Below, in pieces: positions 62,401-64,000 of a stretch of DNA of 64,000 nt. Positions within the stretch are counted from its first letter, which is position 1, and every line of letters begins with the position of its first letter. The notes below the pieces were generated by a model, which worked only from the letters and a program-made list of their open reading frames with translations, was not told where the DNA came from and did not search any database. The DNA is taken from assembly GCA_036897525.1 (NCBI GenBank), contig JAYMTJ010000028.1:42575-106574 (forward strand), written 5' to 3'. The DNA comes from Pelargonium x hortorum (Eukaryota > Streptophyta > Magnoliopsida > Geraniales > Geraniaceae). Position numbers and translations under genes: made by a program.

Positions 62401-64000
62401 AGTGAAAGTTCTTACCCAGCCTTTTAGTAGTTTCGGCTTACAACCAAGAATACCAACACTTTAGCTTATCTATAACTCAATAATACAAACCGGATTCTTA
62501 CAACAAAACTAAGAAACCAAATTGAATTAGAAAATAGTTACAGTTAATGATACCAATAGACCTACAAGCTACCAGAGCTACTAGAAAATTCTAACTAGGA
62601 TGCTTTACAATTGAAATTATTCGCTAGCATTAAAAATGTCTTCTTGACTTCCATCTTTCCTAAACTTTCTTTAATCAGGATTCTGTAGTTTGACCCTTTA
62701 TAGCTAAACTCTTAGCTGTATTCCCGGACTTAGTAAACCTGCGCGGAGCTATTTGTCCTTAATTGCGATTGGATATTAGGATTGAAGCTTTATAGATATT
62801 AGTTCTTGTTTGACACAGTTAAGGGTTAAGGAATACATAAATAGACTTAAATGAGTACCTGTTTTTTGGAGTTTATATAGGAGTCAATGAATTCTTTTAT
62901 CTTGATGCTAGCGATGACTCTTCCGATCTAAAGGAGTAATTCCTTCTTTTGTATTAAAGCAGATAATCCTAACAATCAATTTGTATTACTATTACTTTGT
63001 ATGATACATGTCATGAACTTAGACTTCACTTTCATGTCTTTCCTTTCCTTATAGCTAGGAGTAATTAATTGTTCTAAATAAAAGGGGAAAAAACAAGTCC
63101 TTTTCTTAGAGAGCTTGATTCCGATCCTATTTTGATTCTTTGAGAGTGGATACTATTTAGAATAGATAGTTTTAGGATATATACTGAACTGAATTCTTCT
63201 CTTTTCTTGAGGGAAAGACTTTCACCAGTGTTGCATGTATTCTTTTCAAGGTACGAAGTTCTAATAGCTTTATTTCCACTAGAGAGCTTCCTTTTAAGTA
63301 AGTGTATTCTAAATTAGAGGTGTTAAATTAAAGTAGTTCTTGGCTTTCAGAATTGTTGCACTTTGTCTTGAGGATTCAAGGTTAACAGATTAAAGGATAA
63401 CATATTCTCGATTCTAAGCGAATAGAATGATAAGACAGAAAATTCTATTTCTTTTGAGTTGATATTCCTATTATGATGGTATAGCATGAGTTAGTATTCC
63501 CTCTGTAAACTTCTTTCTTGTCCATTTAGGTTCTTCAATAGAATCTTGCCTAAGTTTAAACTCCTTATTGCAGCCAGGAAAGCAGGAGCAAGACCCAGAG
63601 CTAGAGAAGGAGTACGACTGTTGCTAGAGCAAGAGTAGGAGTACCAAGAAGAGCGGGCTGTAGCTAGAGCTATAAGAGAAGGTCAATAGCTGTACCTGTC
63701 AGTAGAGGAAGCCAGGAACCCCATACCCTCAGTGGGTTCATCATCCAGGTCTTAAGAAATTCATTCTATCAAGTAAGAAAAGAAGTAGATAAGATAAGTA
63801 GTAAGATTCGTTAGTCTTATATCTTCTATCTTAATAAGATCTATTTGTTATTTTGTTTGCCATTTCTTCTAGTATAGTAAGAAAGATTAGATAGTTAGAC
63901 TGATTTCTAATGGAAGTAGTCTTAACTGATCCATCTTAGTCTTAGAGAGTTTCCTTCTCTTAGGTCCCTCATGTGCTCTGTAGCTTATTATTAAGGAGGA
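62401..64000. other. Type B-like right end
   Basis: G/C clusters become rare and the texture resembles the other type B blocks. A purine-rich part at about 63,570-63,720 holds GCTAGAG three times (63,600, 63,623 and 63,663) with AGGAGTAC phrases, a degenerate low-complexity repeat. No gene is recognised. Confidence 0.4.

Noticed and set aside
1-64000. CRISPR arrays, insertion sequences, group II introns, rRNA genes
   Set aside because: No regularly spaced repeat, transposase, intron domain V or rRNA motif was seen on either strand.

Overview
The window looks like intergenic DNA of a land-plant mitochondrial genome. Three things point that way. There are decayed copies of plant-mitochondrial tRNA genes (Lys, Ile-CAU, Phe and Gln types). 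There is a broken family-B DNA polymerase of the kind carried by plant mitochondrial linear plasmids (41,843-43,419, minus strand). Almost everything else is non-coding. By eye the DNA is about one third G+C, low for a plant mitochondrion; the very AT-rich lady's-slipper orchid mitogenomes are one possible comparison, but I cannot place the species. I found no standard respiratory-chain, ribosomal-protein or rRNA gene in 64 kb.

Two kinds of sequence alternate. Type A (most of the window) is AT-rich and dotted every 50-150 bases with small G-then-C clusters such as GGATCC, GGAGCTCC, GGGGCCCC and GGATACC. My hand count for 27,001-29,000 gave about 14 such clusters where about 5 are expected. 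Type B (about 14.7-18.0, 35.2-36.95, 39.45-45.35 and 62.4-64.0 kb) lacks this enrichment, and the first block is clearly C-rich on the plus strand. The polymerase remnant sits in the middle of the third type B block, as if it arrived with that segment.

tRNA-like remnants lie at 465-545(-), 5,776-5,847(+), 7,599-7,672(+), 8,376-8,448(+), 11,436-11,508(-), 20,826-20,897(-), 31,082-31,154(+), 35,103-35,172(+) and 37,716-37,788(-). None folds cleanly. The Lys-type copies at 20.8 and 37.7 kb share about 110 bp of 5' flank containing a CRTA-like motif, so a tRNA plus upstream region was duplicated. The copy at 20.8 kb looks like a Lys-type 5' half joined to a Gln-type 3' half. The 7.6-kb element has a Gln-type body with a GCA anticodon in a perfectly paired stem.

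Besides the polymerase there are weak traces of decayed reading frames rich in Lys/Arg near 5.4, 9.4, 20.1-20.8 and 51.0 kb, with short stretches in common. Most other open frames under about 90 codons are what chance predicts at this base composition, and I left them out. The genes do not form a working pathway; the window reads as a fossil bed of a former plasmid insertion and old tRNA copies in fast-growing spacer DNA.
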